Positions 10,322 to 20,789 of a stretch of DNA of 64,000 nt are shown here, piece after piece. The notes beneath the pieces are model-generated. The model did not search any database. It was given only the letters and a program-made list of their open reading frames with translations, and had not been told where the DNA came from. Positions within the stretch are counted from its first letter, which is position 1; each line of letters starts with the position of its first letter. The stretch spans positions 99,027,645 through 99,091,644 of the forward strand of contig NC_057862.1 of NCBI RefSeq assembly GCF_019393635.1, in the 5' to 3' direction. The translations under genes were made by a program, and so were the position numbers. The DNA is from Dromiciops gliroides. Its lineage: Eukaryota > Chordata > Mammalia > Microbiotheria > Microbiotheriidae.

Positions 10322-10915
10322 AAAAAATCTGCTGGTTCAGCTCACTGCTCAAACAGTTGAGCAAATCTGTTTTCTCCCGACAACCATGATACTCCAGTGT
10401 GCAAAAGAAGTACTTTATGAGTACCTCCCACTTCATCACAAAAAATATTAAAAGGATATGTATTCAAGGGACAAGATTTAATAAAAGCAATCCCTTTTAC
10501 TGCTTCATCAGAGAAACTCTTAAGTGAAGCTGGCTTTTTTATTTTTAAACTGCCTGTAAGGACTATGATGACAAATAGTCCAGTCTGGTGCCACTGACAT
10601 GATTTGTACTAAGGAGCCAATGGGTTGACCCACCAATTACTTCAGCGCCATCAGTATCAACACATTTGTTCTGGGCTAAACAAGGCGATTCAAAAAAGTT
10701 ATTCAATACTGTGAATACTTGAGCACCACTTGTATTTGTGGCCAAGCATTCCCCTAAAGAAAATAAACAAAACGACCTTCCACCATTAGCTGGATCTGAT
10801 GCCAGATAAATCACAGTCGTGTCTGATGATTTGTCCATTTGTAAAGCAAAAGTAGAATTCTATAGATGAGAAATATTAATTCAGTTTTTATGTTTGTAGC
10901 TAAATCTTTAATTCA
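10322..10915 (-). pseudogene. hAT transposase relic (SCAND3/ZBED5-like group)
   Basis: The minus strand reads FALQMDKSSDTT, then FTVLNNFFESPCLAQNKCVDTDGAEVIGG. These match the FALQxDESTD and FFExxGLxWKNCVxxCTDGA blocks of hAT transposases. A second stretch near 10340-10480 reads DEVGGTHKVLLLH and VSWLSGE, matching the EMGxxHxxLLFHTxVRWLSRG block. The open frame 10563-10853 is followed by a gap of some 40 residues where the CMxHREAL block should be. The downstream part has a stop and lies in another frame. A frame change precedes FALQ. No terminal repeats were found. I regard it as a dead DNA transposon, not a domesticated gene. Confidence 0.7.
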
Positions 10916-11689
10916 CAGGTCATGTAAGTCTGCACAATCATGAGAGAATGAGAATTTTAAAAAATTAAGATGAATAATGTCCTGGAATTATTATGAAAAT
11001 AGTTTTTGACCTCGTGGACCCCTCTGAAAGGATCTGCTAGGGATTTTCAGTCCACACTTTGAGACCTGCTACTCTGGAATATTGAGGACATTGCCAATGA
11101 TCACACATTTATTACATGTCACACCCCTAAGCTGCCTCTCTGTTGTGGAATGAGCAGTTACAGTATTCTCACACATCACCATTAAGGAACTACTAACCTC
11201 AGGGTAAGAAAAGACTAATCACAACTCCTTTGGGACTTAACTTGCTACTGTGCAAAGTTTATAAACCTGATGCCAGAATTATAAGACATTTCACCACACC
11301 CAGGTGGAACCAGGGCAAGGCATTCCTGGGCAAGTTTTAAAAATAAACTGTTAATACACACAGGCCTTATAGCACCGATAAACATTTACATGCCATGGGC
11401 AGCAGAATATTCATGCTGTATTAAAACAAATGAGTTTATAAAATATTACAAAGTATCCCTGAAACGCCATGGCCTGGACAACTGCTTATCTTGCCTATTC
11501 CTATCTTAGAACCTGACAAAGGAAATTAAACTGGTGAACTTCCAAGAAACTCTAAAATGAATGGACCTTGCTCCCTATAAGTCATCAACTACATTTTGTG
11601 GGCCTATTTCCTCTGTACTCTATCCCCATGAGAACTTTAGTCTAGGGATGTCACCAAAATTCTGGCCTACAAAAGATCTTGAAGATCAT

Positions 11690-11825
11690 CACTCCCTTAC
11701 TGAGACCCAGAGAAATGAAATGATTTGCCCAAGGCCATAGAAGTTAAGTGACAGGGGTGGGATCTGAACCCAGATCTTCCGACCCCAAATCCAGTGGCCA
11801 TCCCATACCACCAAATAGTCCCCAA
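11690..11825 (-). repeat. MIR-family fragment, antisense
   Basis: The text agatcttgaagatcatcact, gagacccagagaaatgaaat and gatttgcccaaggccatag belongs to an old MIR-type copy. Confidence 0.55.
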
Positions 11826-11873
11826 AGGGGACATTTAATGGTGCTTATTAAAAACTGTTTTTAAATGTTTAGT

Positions 11874-12040
11874 AGGAGCAGATAGGTGGTACAGTGAATA
11901 TAGCACTGGCCCTGGATTTGGGAGGACCTGAGTTCAAATCCAGCCACAAACACTTGACACTCACTAGCTGTGTAACCCTGGGCAAGTCACTTAACCCTCA
12001 CTGTCCTGCCAACCCCCCCCCCCCAAAAAAAAACCCTAAA
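11874..12040 (+). repeat. WSINE1/Mar1-like SINE, sense
   Basis: It starts gcagataggtggtacagtg, contains tgtaaccctgggcaagtcac, and ends in a run of about 14 C then 9 A. Confidence 0.8.
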
Positions 12041-12149
12041 ATGTTTTAGTGATTTGAATGACACATTGTGTATAAAGGTACCATAGGGTGGGGAAAAAAG
12101 AATGACTTTTTTTTAATGAACTATTTTTTAAATGGGATCACAGGATCAT

Positions 12150-12490
12150 AAATCACCAATTTCATGGGACCTTAGAGGCCAGCTGGTCCAACCGTTTCAT
12201 TTTTTTTTTTTTGGTGAGGCAATTGGGGTTAAGTGATTTGCCCAGGGTCACACAGCTAGTAAGTGTGTCAAGTGTCTGAGGCCGGATTTGAACTCAGGTC
12301 CTCCTGAATCCAGGGCCGGTGCTCTATCCACTGCGCCACCTAGCTGCCCCATACCTTTTCATTTTTACAGATGAGGAAGATGAAGCCCAGAGAAATTTGA
12401 AAACTTGTCCAATATCATATGGGATGCCCTTAGAGTACATATTTGAACTCAGATAGTATTCATAAAGTAACAAACTGCTGTACTTGGCTC
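12150..12490 (-). repeat. MIR-family copy, antisense, split by a SINE
   Basis: The flanks gggaccttagaggccagctg (left) and cagatgaggaagatgaagcc (right) form one old copy. A SINE is inserted between them at 12200-12350. Confidence 0.6.
12200..12350 (-). repeat. WSINE1/Mar1-like SINE, antisense
   Basis: A full copy ending cacctagctgcccc. Near-duplicate T-rich flanks (tttcattttt) are consistent with its target site. Confidence 0.85.
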
Positions 12491-12578
12491 AAAGGGCTTC
12501 AATATTTTAACTGATTAGAAATTCAATAGTTAATAGAGATTAGGAGAAAAATAATTCTGGTGACCACTTCTGCCTATT

Positions 12579-12815
12579 TTTGTTGTTCAGACATTTTCAG
12601 TCGCGTCTGACTCTTCGTGACCTCTTTTTTTGGGTTATTGTTTCTTGGCAAAGATGCTGGAGTGGTTTGCCATTTTCTTCTCCAATTCATTTTACATACG
12701 AAGAACTGAGGCAAACAGGGTTAAGTGATTTGCCCAGGGTCCCACTGCTAGTAAGTGTATGAGGCCGGATTTAAATTCAGGACGATGAATGCATTGCACC
12801 AACTAGTTGCCCTTT
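12579..12815 (-). repeat. Long-type marsupial SINE, antisense
   Basis: It carries tgttgttcagacattttcag, ggcaaagatgctggagtgg, gggttaagtgatttgcccag and a tRNA-like end in reverse. Confidence 0.75.
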
Positions 12816-12999
12816 TGTCTACACTTAATGAGATTTATTCTAGTTGGCTTTACCAGTATGTATGTGTGCTTCCTGAAGACAAGGATCTCATCTTCTTATT
12901 ATCTGCTTCAGAGGTTTGTTGTAAGTAAGGAAAATACTTTTTCAACAGTGAGACTATGTAAATAAGGGCCATCATCATCATCATTATTTCAAATGATCA

Positions 13000-13130
13000 T
13001 AGAATTACAGCTGGAACTTTAGAGGTCATCCAGAGAGACCCCTTCGTTTTAGAGAGGAGGAAACTGAGGCCCAGAGAAGTTAAAAGCCTTTTCCGACGTC
13101 ACACAGGTAGCCTTGAATCAGTCTTCTGGC
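13000..13130 (-). repeat. MIR-family fragment, antisense
   Basis: The text ctggaactttagaggtcatc and gaggaaactgaggcccagag marks an old MIR-type copy. Confidence 0.55.
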
Positions 13131-13999
13131 TCGTTTTGTGTAATGTATTACCTAGCATCCCTCCTCTATAGTGCTTTGAATGCGTCCTGTTTAAAAAATG
13201 CTTGTTGAACTGGACTAGCTGACTCAAATTCATCCAGGAAATCACCGTCTTGTTACTTCTTAGACACATGGGGTTAAAAAAAAAAAATCAGTTTTCCTAC
13301 TTTTAATGAGGGCAAGGGGATTTCTGAATAGGCCTCATGGCCAAGAATACAGGTTCTAGAAGATCAGTGGCTTTAAAGAATAAACTTCTGGGAAAATAAG
13401 CAAAAAAATAAATCGTCCAGGTTTGCCACAGGAAGGAAAAGGGAGCCAAAGCCTAAGAAGGTTTATTCCCCAGAACAATTGAACATGTAAACTGCTTGTA
13501 CCCAGAGAGGAGGGGAGAAAACAGTTTCTCCTGACTCAATCAAGACCAGGCTCCTAGATTCCTAATGCCAAGCTTGGCTTCCTTGGGAGGTGTTTGTGAG
13601 GAAGTTCATGCTCAGTAAAAGGAGGGGTTCAGACCAGGTGCACCTTCTTCCGGGGGCCTCTACAAGTTTCCATGGAACTCTTGGTGACTGACTCATCCAA
13701 ACCCCACCATCTGGAAGGAACTTCCTTGTGGGAGGAGGGCTCTTCAATCTTCTATGCCAAGAAATCCCAGAATCCTTGGGTAGAATAGTCTAACGAGTTT
13801 TGTGAAGGAAAAAGTCAGAAAAGACTACTACTGTTCTTTATTATGGGAGTGGCTGAGCCTCAGTTTCCTCATCTACTTGCCCTATCTACCTCATTGGGAG
13901 ATTTCAGAGTTCAAATAAGATAATGCACATAAAAATACTTTGTAAATATGAATGAGTAATTAATTTTTGTGAATAATTGGTATTTAATTAGTAGTAATA

Positions 14000-14210
14000 A
14001 GTTAAAAGGGCATTGTATTTGGAGACGAAAGACCTGGGTTTAAGTCTAGGCTCTGTAAATTACTAGCTGAATAATTCTGGGCATGTGTCTTCACTTCCAA
14101 ACTTCAGTTTCCCCTTCTGTAAAATAAGGATACTTTCCCTATTTCACAGAGGTATCATGAGAAAAGTGCTATGTAAATATTATACATAATGATGATCATT
14201 CATAATGATA
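14000..14210 (+). repeat. MIR SINE, sense
   Basis: It carries gacctgggtttaagtctagg, ttactagctgaataattctg, agtttccccttctgtaaaat and aaaagtgctatgtaaatat. Confidence 0.65.
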
Positions 14211-15261
14211 TAAAGGTAAATTATTGTTTAGATCAGACATGCTTCAACACTTCTAGGCTTTATGATTTCATCTGGATGCAACTCCACCCATAGAGATTTC
14301 AGTCCTATTTTTTTCCAACTCCACCTTGCTTCATAAATATGGCCAAAAAACCTATCTTATGAAAGGCAAGCCTTCTGATAAGCTTTCCCCAACACGGTGC
14401 CTATAAGTGGACACACAGCTATCACTAGCACCCATGCTCGAAGCCTGTCCAGGCTGGGAGAATCTACCAAAACTTGTACTGGCCTGGCATGGACTTTGAG
14501 AACCCAGGTTATGTTCCACATCCCTAGGCGTTAGTGTGGTGCAGTGTGCAAAGAGTACTGGGTTTTTAAATTCAAAGTTGTCCCTGGGTAAAACTTTTAG
14601 CCTTAATTCCCTGATATGTAAAATGAGGCAGCTGGGCTGGATCCTTCTCAAGTCCTACTCAAGTCTGACGAACACAAAAACCACGAACAACTTCCTTTGT
14701 TCTTTGTCTCCAAAGCAGGGGCTTCCTCAATTCTTTAACACATCTTTCTTCCCTTACCCCATTAAACTGAATGCAAACCAAATCATTGGGGGGCGGAGTA
14801 CCCTGAGCTTCCAAGCTGGAAAGGGAAAGAAAAGAAGTAAGAGCAAAGGTGGTTTCTAATAAATAAAAGTCAATAGCTGTTCTTTCGGTTCTCCGTGCCT
14901 GTGAATAGACAAGTAGATTAGAGCAGACCTGTGTGAGTTCTAGGGCTAGGAGCACTTTATAAAGGAATTTTGTACTACAGGGGCATAAAAATGTAACAAA
15001 GGAGAGGGGGTGGGAGTAACCTTAGGTCCGACTTAGGTCCCCTGTTCTCAAACATGTTAATGTTGCAGTGGGGTTATAGACGGAGCCCTAAACTGTGTAG
15101 CCTTGGGAAAATCACTTTACCCCAGAGGGAAGCAGTTTAAGAGGGGTGGGGGGTGGGGGGACCACCAGCTTTGGAGTCAGAAGCCCTGATGGGATGCTGG
15201 CTCTGCCACCTGGGTGACTTTGGGCAAAGTACTTAAGCTCATGTGCAAAATGGAAGTGTTG

Positions 15262-15580
15262 CCCTCTTGGCTCTCATCCTGTCCATTTCTTCTCGGTCTC
15301 CTTTGATAAATCAGCATCATCCAGCTCCTTTGTGTCTTCGGTATTCTCAACTCTCCAGTTTCCCAAGTCTTGGTGGATCTTCCATCTGTGACATCCCTCT
15401 CCCCTATCCCCTTTTCTTCACTATCAAAACCACTACTCTAGCTCAGGCCCTGGTTACCTCGAACCTCGACTATGCAGTAGCCTCCTACCCTATGTCTCTT
15501 CCTCCTCCAATTCATCCCTCCACTCAGCTGCCAAAATGATATTCCAATCTACCCACGCCATATAGGTATGTAAATGTAAG
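15262..15580 (+). repeat. L2/CR1-clade LINE fragment, sense
   Basis: The frame reads AQALVTSNLDYAVASYP, with aattcatccctccactcagc after it. This is the C-terminal region of L2-type polymerase. Confidence 0.6.
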
Positions 15581-15587
15581 TCTTCCT

Positions 15588-15845
15588 GGATCACTGCCTT
15601 GTCATGACAGAGGGGATTGCACAGCTCGGTGAAACTATGAGCTACCTTGTGTAGGGAAAGCCGAGACGCACGGGTCAAAGTGGAGAGTTCAAAGGAGGAT
15701 CCACTGGAGGAGGAAATGGCAAACCGACTCCAGTATCTTTGTCAAGAAAATCTCATGGACAGTATTGATATGCTAAAAGAGATGACAGTGGAATGGCATG
15801 CTATGGTCCACAGGGTCACAAATAGTTAGACACAACTGACTAACA
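15588..15845 (+). repeat. RTE-associated repeat, sense
   Basis: The text gcacagctcggtgaaactat, tccactggaggaggaaatgg and gacagtattgatatgctaaa is found in the 5' region of marsupial RTE elements. The end, cacaaatagttagacacaac, is SINE/RTE-like. Confidence 0.55.
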
Positions 15846-16315
15846 TATGTATGTATATATGTGTATACATAGATGTACACATACAGTGTTTACTTATACA
15901 TGCCTATATGCAGAGGCAGCAGGGTACAGTAAAGCAGGCCTCACAAACAGGAAGACCTAGGTTTTAATATATACAGACCTAGGATTTAATTCCTACTTCT
16001 GATCCACATAGATGAAACACATGCTACTTTCTACTAAGCTACTTTCTCAGACTAAATTTCAGAAAAGATGGTAACTGCAGTGGTGGAGTCTTCTTATAGA
16101 ATTCCCTATGCAAATGAAATCACTGATCTAATACCTGTTCCTACAATCCTGTAGTCCAGCCCCCTTGTCCCTGCTGGTCAGCTAAGTTCCTTGAGAGAGG
16201 AGCCTATTTTGGTGATTTTTTTTGTGGTCTCTTTAGCCATAGCACATAGCTCTGTGCCTGGCCTAATACAAAGCAGATGCTTAATAAATGCTTGTTGGCT
16301 GATTGCTTAAAGTGA

Positions 16316-16626
16316 AAGGACTATAGATTTAGAGCTGCAAGGGATCTCATAAATCATCTAGTCTAAGCCCATTTTATAGATGAGGAACTGAGACCCAGGG
16401 AGTGGGCCCAGTGACTTGCCCAAAGGCACCTTTGAGTTTTTTTGTTTTTTTATTTTATTTTATTTTTGAGGCAATTGGGGTTAAGTGACTTGCCCAGGGT
16501 CACACAGCTAGTTAAGTGTTAAGTGTCTGAGGCCGGATTTGAACTCAGGTCCTCTGAATCCAGGGCCAGTGCTCTAGCCACTGTGCCACCTAGCTGCCCC
16601 GGCACCTTTGAATTTAACGGCACAGT
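16316..16626 (-). repeat. MIR-family copy, antisense, interrupted by a SINE
   Basis: It reads agctgcaagggatctcataa, gatgaggaactgagacccag and gacttgcccaaaggcacc. The SINE at 16436-16600 splits it. Confidence 0.6.
16436..16600 (-). repeat. WSINE1/Mar1-like SINE, antisense
   Basis: A full copy with an 11-base duplication, ggcacctttga (16425-16435 and 16601-16611). Confidence 0.88.
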
Positions 16627-16866
16627 GTTGTTTGGTCATTTCTCAGTCATGTCTGACTTTTCATGACCCCATTTGGGATTTTCTTGGCAAAGATCCTTGA
16701 GTGGTTTGCCATTTCCTTCTCCAGCTTATTTTACAGATGAGGAAACTGGGGCAAACAGGGTTAAGTGACTTGCCCTGGGTCACACACTAAGAGTCTGAGG
16801 CTATAATTGAACTCAGGTCTTCCAGGTTCCATTCTATCCACTGTGCTACATAGCTGCGCCTCCCAG
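16627..16866 (-). repeat. Long-type marsupial SINE, antisense
   Basis: It reads ggtcatttctcagtcatgtc, ggttttcttgg-like text, gagtggtttgccatttcctt and catagctgcgcc. Confidence 0.78.
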
Positions 16867-17229
16867 AGCAGAGCCAGGATTCAGACCTGAGTCCTTCAAC
16901 TCTAAATCCAACATTCTTTCCACGTCTAAAATTCAGCTCTACAAATCCTATGGTCCTTTTGGGTCTCAGTTTCCTCAAGTGTAAGACAGTGAGCCTAAAT
17001 CATTTGTAAAAGCTGAGTGGAAAGGGGCTGTATTACGTGTTATTTGTGTGAACTTAGGCTGGTCAATCTCCTGTGCCTGTTTCCTCATTTGTAAGAAATA
17101 ATGAGGTTGGCCTCGAGAAAGTCCAAGCTTCTTTTCGGCTCTGAATCTTTTATCCTATCATCTCTAATATCCCTTCCGGTTTCAAGTTTCTATGAACGCT
17201 CCCTCTCTCCCTACCCCCACTAGCTAAGT

Positions 17230-17560
17230 CTACTTCCCACTCCTGACAGGAGTTAGTCTTGCCTCTGACACTTAGTATCTCTGTGTCCGATCACCTAACC
17301 TTTGTTGGCTTCACTCTGTAAAATGGGGATAATAATAGCACCTCCCTGCCTCCCCGGGTTATGATGAGGCTCAAATGAAACGTTTGTAAAGCGGTTTTCC
17401 CCCCAAACCTTAAAGGGCTACATAAATAATTGCCATCTATTATTACACATAAAATAAGGATATTAATAGCACCTATCTCCCAGAATTGTTGTGAGGATGT
17501 AATAACATATGTAAAACGCTTTACAAGCCTTAAAATCTTGTTATAAACGCTGGCTGGAAT
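17230..17560 (+). repeat. MIR copies, sense
   Basis: Two overlapping MIR-type tails are seen: tctgtaaaatggggataata with ggttatgatgaggctcaaat, then aaggatattaatagcaccta with tgttgtgaggatgtaataac. Confidence 0.55.
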
Positions 17561-17899
17561 TACATTTTCTTATTAATTTATTAAAAGTATATTAAAACCT
17601 ATCTCCGTACAAGGATGGCTTCCTAGGTAGGGATGCACATACCAGCCCATACCCTCCAGGATGTTATAAATCAACAAGTATTAACTCTATCACACAGTCT
17701 AACTCCCCTTTCGGCCAAAAATCAGGCAGCCCCAGAAAAGGGAAAGAAGGCTAGAGAATGAGAAGAGAGGGTTGCTATGTTAGGAAGGTAGGTAGCTGAG
17801 GACAGAGGACCGGTGGCCCGGGACTGGGGAGATCAGGATGTGGAGGCTGACAGGCAGGAAGCCCAAACGGTAGAGAGAAAAGAAAGTCGGAGGGCAGCT

Positions 17900-18300
17900 G
17901 GGATTACCGTGTCCACCGTGGATCCGGGAGGAGGTGGAGGAAGACGCTGCAAATAGACCGCGGCCAGTCGTAATAGGGTTTACTGCGCCTAGGGCGCGAA
18001 AGCAAAAACAGGCAGAGGGATAGAGCCGAGGCGGGCAGCGGGGTGGAGCCCCGCTCCCGAGGGCGCCGGGGCCCCGCCTCGTCCGTACGTGGCCCCAGGG
18101 GCTTCAGTAAACGGGAGGGGAGCGGGTTTGGAAGGAAGGGCGGAGCGAGAGCGCTCGAGTTCTCTAAATTTGCAGCGCCTTGTACACCGCCCACATTCTA
18201 CGCGCTCGGGGAAGTTCCTGCTAGTCCCATTACTGAGCCTTTCCGGGTTCAGGGGCCCAGCAGCCTGGGAGGAGTCTACGTTATATTTTTGCATTGAAAT
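17900..18300 (-). promoter_or_regulatory. CASP7: CpG island, probable CASP7 promoter and non-coding first exon
   Basis: The core at about 17960-18230 holds roughly 28 CpG by my count, against almost none in the flanks, plus GC boxes (gggcgg near 18138, ccgccc near 18186). A plausible splice donor on the minus strand, acacg/gtaatc, would end an exon at 17908. In human the neighbour head to head with NRAP is CASP7, about 15 kb from the NRAP start; the gap here is about 12.5 kb. I therefore infer that this is the start of CASP7, transcribed to the left, with its coding exons beyond position 1. No caspase sequence was found in the window. The assignment rests on gene order and base composition only. 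Confidence 0.55.
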
Positions 18301-18756
18301 TACTTAAGTTTTCTTCCCTGCCTCACCCGATTCCCCGATTCCCCGAAGAGGCGAGGCTCCCGTGCCTCTTCTCCTGGATTTCCCACCTTTGGATTCTAGA
18401 GCCCGGTGTTCTTTGAGTATTAGAGATTCTAGGCTGTTAAAAGCAGGAACCTCTGTACTGCTGGCAGTGCCTTTTAATCCCTTATTCAGCATTTATTCCC
18501 ACACCCCGGCGGCAACCAAATTAAATTCCATCAGGTACGTGTTGGAAGGTATACAAAGGTGAATGAGACCCCTACTTTGCCTTTGAGGGGCTTGCAAGCC
18601 ATGTCCAGAAAAAATGCTTCCGGAATAAAATTTCGAATATAAGAAAGTGCAAGAAACCGAGGAGATTAAGTCCAGGAAAGGAAAGGTCATTTTCACTGGA
18701 GGGATCCTGGCAGGATTGATGGAAGAAGGCCTCTCTGAATGTCACATCGAGGCAAT

Positions 18757-18880
18757 TAGTCAACAAGCACTGATTAAGAGCTCACTATATACCTGGGACT
18801 GTGTTAAACGCTGGGAATGAGGAGAAAGACAGAAAGTCTATGTCCCAAGGAACTTATATTCTAATAGGGGGAAAAAGAAG
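18757..18880 (+). repeat. Dispersed MIR-like repeat ('caacaagcactgattaagag' copy)
   Basis: It belongs to the same family as 10193-10312, with ctgtgttaaacgctgggaat and aaggaacttatattctaat. Confidence 0.6.
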
Positions 18881-18994
18881 TTTGGTTTTTTAAGGTAGAT
18901 ATGAGGCATAAACAGATTGGGGGGGGGGGGGCTGTATGCTTTCCTTAGAGGATAACTAGCCTAACCTTCCTTTTCCGTATATTTCTTTCTTTTA

Positions 18995-19135
18995 AAATAA
19001 ATAAATAAATAAATGTATTTTATTATTTTCCAGTTACATGTAGAAATAGTTTTCAACATTTGTTTATATAAGATTTCCAATTTCAAATTTTTCTCTGCCT
19101 GATCAAAATAGGCCATCTAGTACAGGCTTTGAGAT
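18995..19135 (-). repeat. L1 3' end, antisense, with (aaat)n
   Basis: A short aaataaat array is followed by ttccagttacatgtagaaat and ttttcaacatttgtttatat, the reverse of the L1 tail. Confidence 0.6.
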
Positions 19136-19629
19136 GTAATTGATTGATAACAGAGTTCCCAGAAGTATTGGCATTTTATGGGAGATGGGGAGGACTCTTC
19201 ATCCACAGCCTCTCCCCACATAATAGGACAGCTCTTCTCCATGTCCCATAAGGCTCATCTACACTCCCTTTTCTATCTGCAATCAGTGGCCAGTGTTTTC
19301 TGTCACATGTCCTTGTTTGACAGCATTCTAGGCAATGGGGCCTTTTTCAACCATTGCTATATTCCACCTATGCCTTCCCACCCTTACTCCTACAAAAGGG
19401 ACTGGGGAAAAGAGTCAAATGGACTAGAGGCCAGCTCTGCCAATTCTTGTGGTCAGATAACTGAGTGGGACCTCTTACGTTTGCTCATATTCATTCAACA
19501 TCCCTTTATTTTGCACCCGTTGTGTATAATACATGTAACATGAGGTCATAGACTCCATCTTGATTAATTAAAAATGGGCAGATTCTGATATACAGGTTGT
19601 CCCAAAAATCTTAGTGCAATTTTATGTGC

Positions 19630-19830
19630 TTCTGTGGAAAGAGTGAACTTAAAAGTCAGGACTTGAGTTCTAAATCTGCCTCTACTATTTATTAGCTGTG
19701 ACCTTGGGCAAATTATGGACCTCTCTGGGTCTCAGCATCCTGATCTATAACATTTTGGGGTTGGAATAGTTGATATCTATGGCTCCTCTGGTTCTACATC
19801 ATCCTAAAGGCCCACCTTCAGGAATGTGCT
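19630..19830 (+). repeat. MIR-family copy, sense
   Basis: The text gacttgagttctaaatctgc, ttattagctgtgaccttggg and cctctctgggtctcagcatc is MIR-like. Confidence 0.55.
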
Positions 19831-19990
19831 AGAGACAGCCCAAATTGGCTTCCACTGATTATTAAATTTTCAGTAGGAGCATTTATACCTTGGAAATTGG
19901 CAAACTCAAATCAGGGCTTGATTTATTGTTTTATTGGTTATTTAGACTTAAGAAAGTAAGGCAGATTAAACTTAAAAGTGTGTCTTGAAT

Positions 19991-20138
19991 TTTTTTTTTT
20001 TTTGCGGGGCAATGGGGGTTAAGTGACTTGCCCAGGGTCACACAGCTAGTAAATGTCAAGTGTCTGAGGCCGAATTTGAACTCAGGTACTCCTGAATCCA
20101 GGGCCAGTGCTTTATCCACTGCGCCACCTAGCCACCCC
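19991..20138 (-). repeat. WSINE1/Mar1-like SINE, antisense
   Basis: A full copy flanked by the duplication cttgaat (19984-19990 and 20139-20145). Confidence 0.85.
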
Positions 20139-20251
20139 CTTGAATATTTTTTTTTGAAAGGGAGTTGTTAAATATTTACCAGCACACCAGTGCCTACTTT
20201 CTACTATACCATGACCTTTCCCACTTTTATAAGAGGCTTCAAAACCTTAAC

Positions 20252-20505
20252 TAGTGTGTCTCTAGTTGTCCTTTGTTCCTGAAGAGGACCATGACATCGG
20301 GGAAGGTGATGTCATGACTTGCAGTGAATTAGATTTAAGTGAGACAGGGCTGTGCAAAGTCATCAGCCTCCTTCTGAGTCCAGTGGCAAAATATACATCA
20401 GGACAACTGGAGATAACCCTGATGCAGTGGGAGACATTAGTCTTTTTAAGCTATGGTCTTTCCCAGGTCTTGGTTTGTCTGAGGCAACATCCATTCAGTG
20501 ATTAA
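20252..20505 (-). repeat. Tail of a composite marsupial SINE, antisense
   Basis: The text gttcctgaagaggaccatga, gatgtcatgacttgcagtg, gggctgtgcaaagtcatcag and aggacaactggagataaccc matches, in reverse, the tail of the composite copy at 59222-59532. Confidence 0.65.
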
Positions 20506-20789
20506 GGCTAGGTAAGATATGAGGTAAAGAATGGCCTCTTTTACCTAGTCAAATAAATAAATAAATCTCTGAGGGGAAAGAGTATGTCTCTAGTGATGGG
20601 AATCCCAAGTACCTTCTACTGGGGATGATTGATTCTTTTTGGAGTGCTTTTCAGGTCACAACTACTTAGCAGATCCTATCCTCTACTTTCAGGGAAGGCT
20701 CAGCCCATGAGATTTGGAATCCTTTTTCAAAGAAGAAAGACTTCAAAGAATGAAAGAAAAAGAATACTAGGAAATGTTTCTTGAAAAAA

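Larger units (their letters stand above)
1..17899 (-). other. Presumed CASP7 first intron, repeat-filled
   Basis: If the CpG island is the CASP7 start, this whole stretch is its first intron. It holds no exon that I can recognise on either strand. Its content is listed separately: L2-clade LINE, a nested LTR element, RTE pieces, a hAT relic, MIR and SINE copies. In about 9230-10190, 13140-13830 and 14220-15240 I see nothing recognisable. Confidence 0.4.

Noticed and set aside
1-17899. CASP7 coding exons
   Set aside because: I looked on the minus strand for the first coding exon and for the catalytic QACRG region and found neither. They are presumed to lie left of the window.
18043-18307. Arg/Gly/Pro-rich frames on both strands in the CpG island
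   Set aside because: GC-rich DNA lacks stops by chance. None resembles a caspase or any protein I know.
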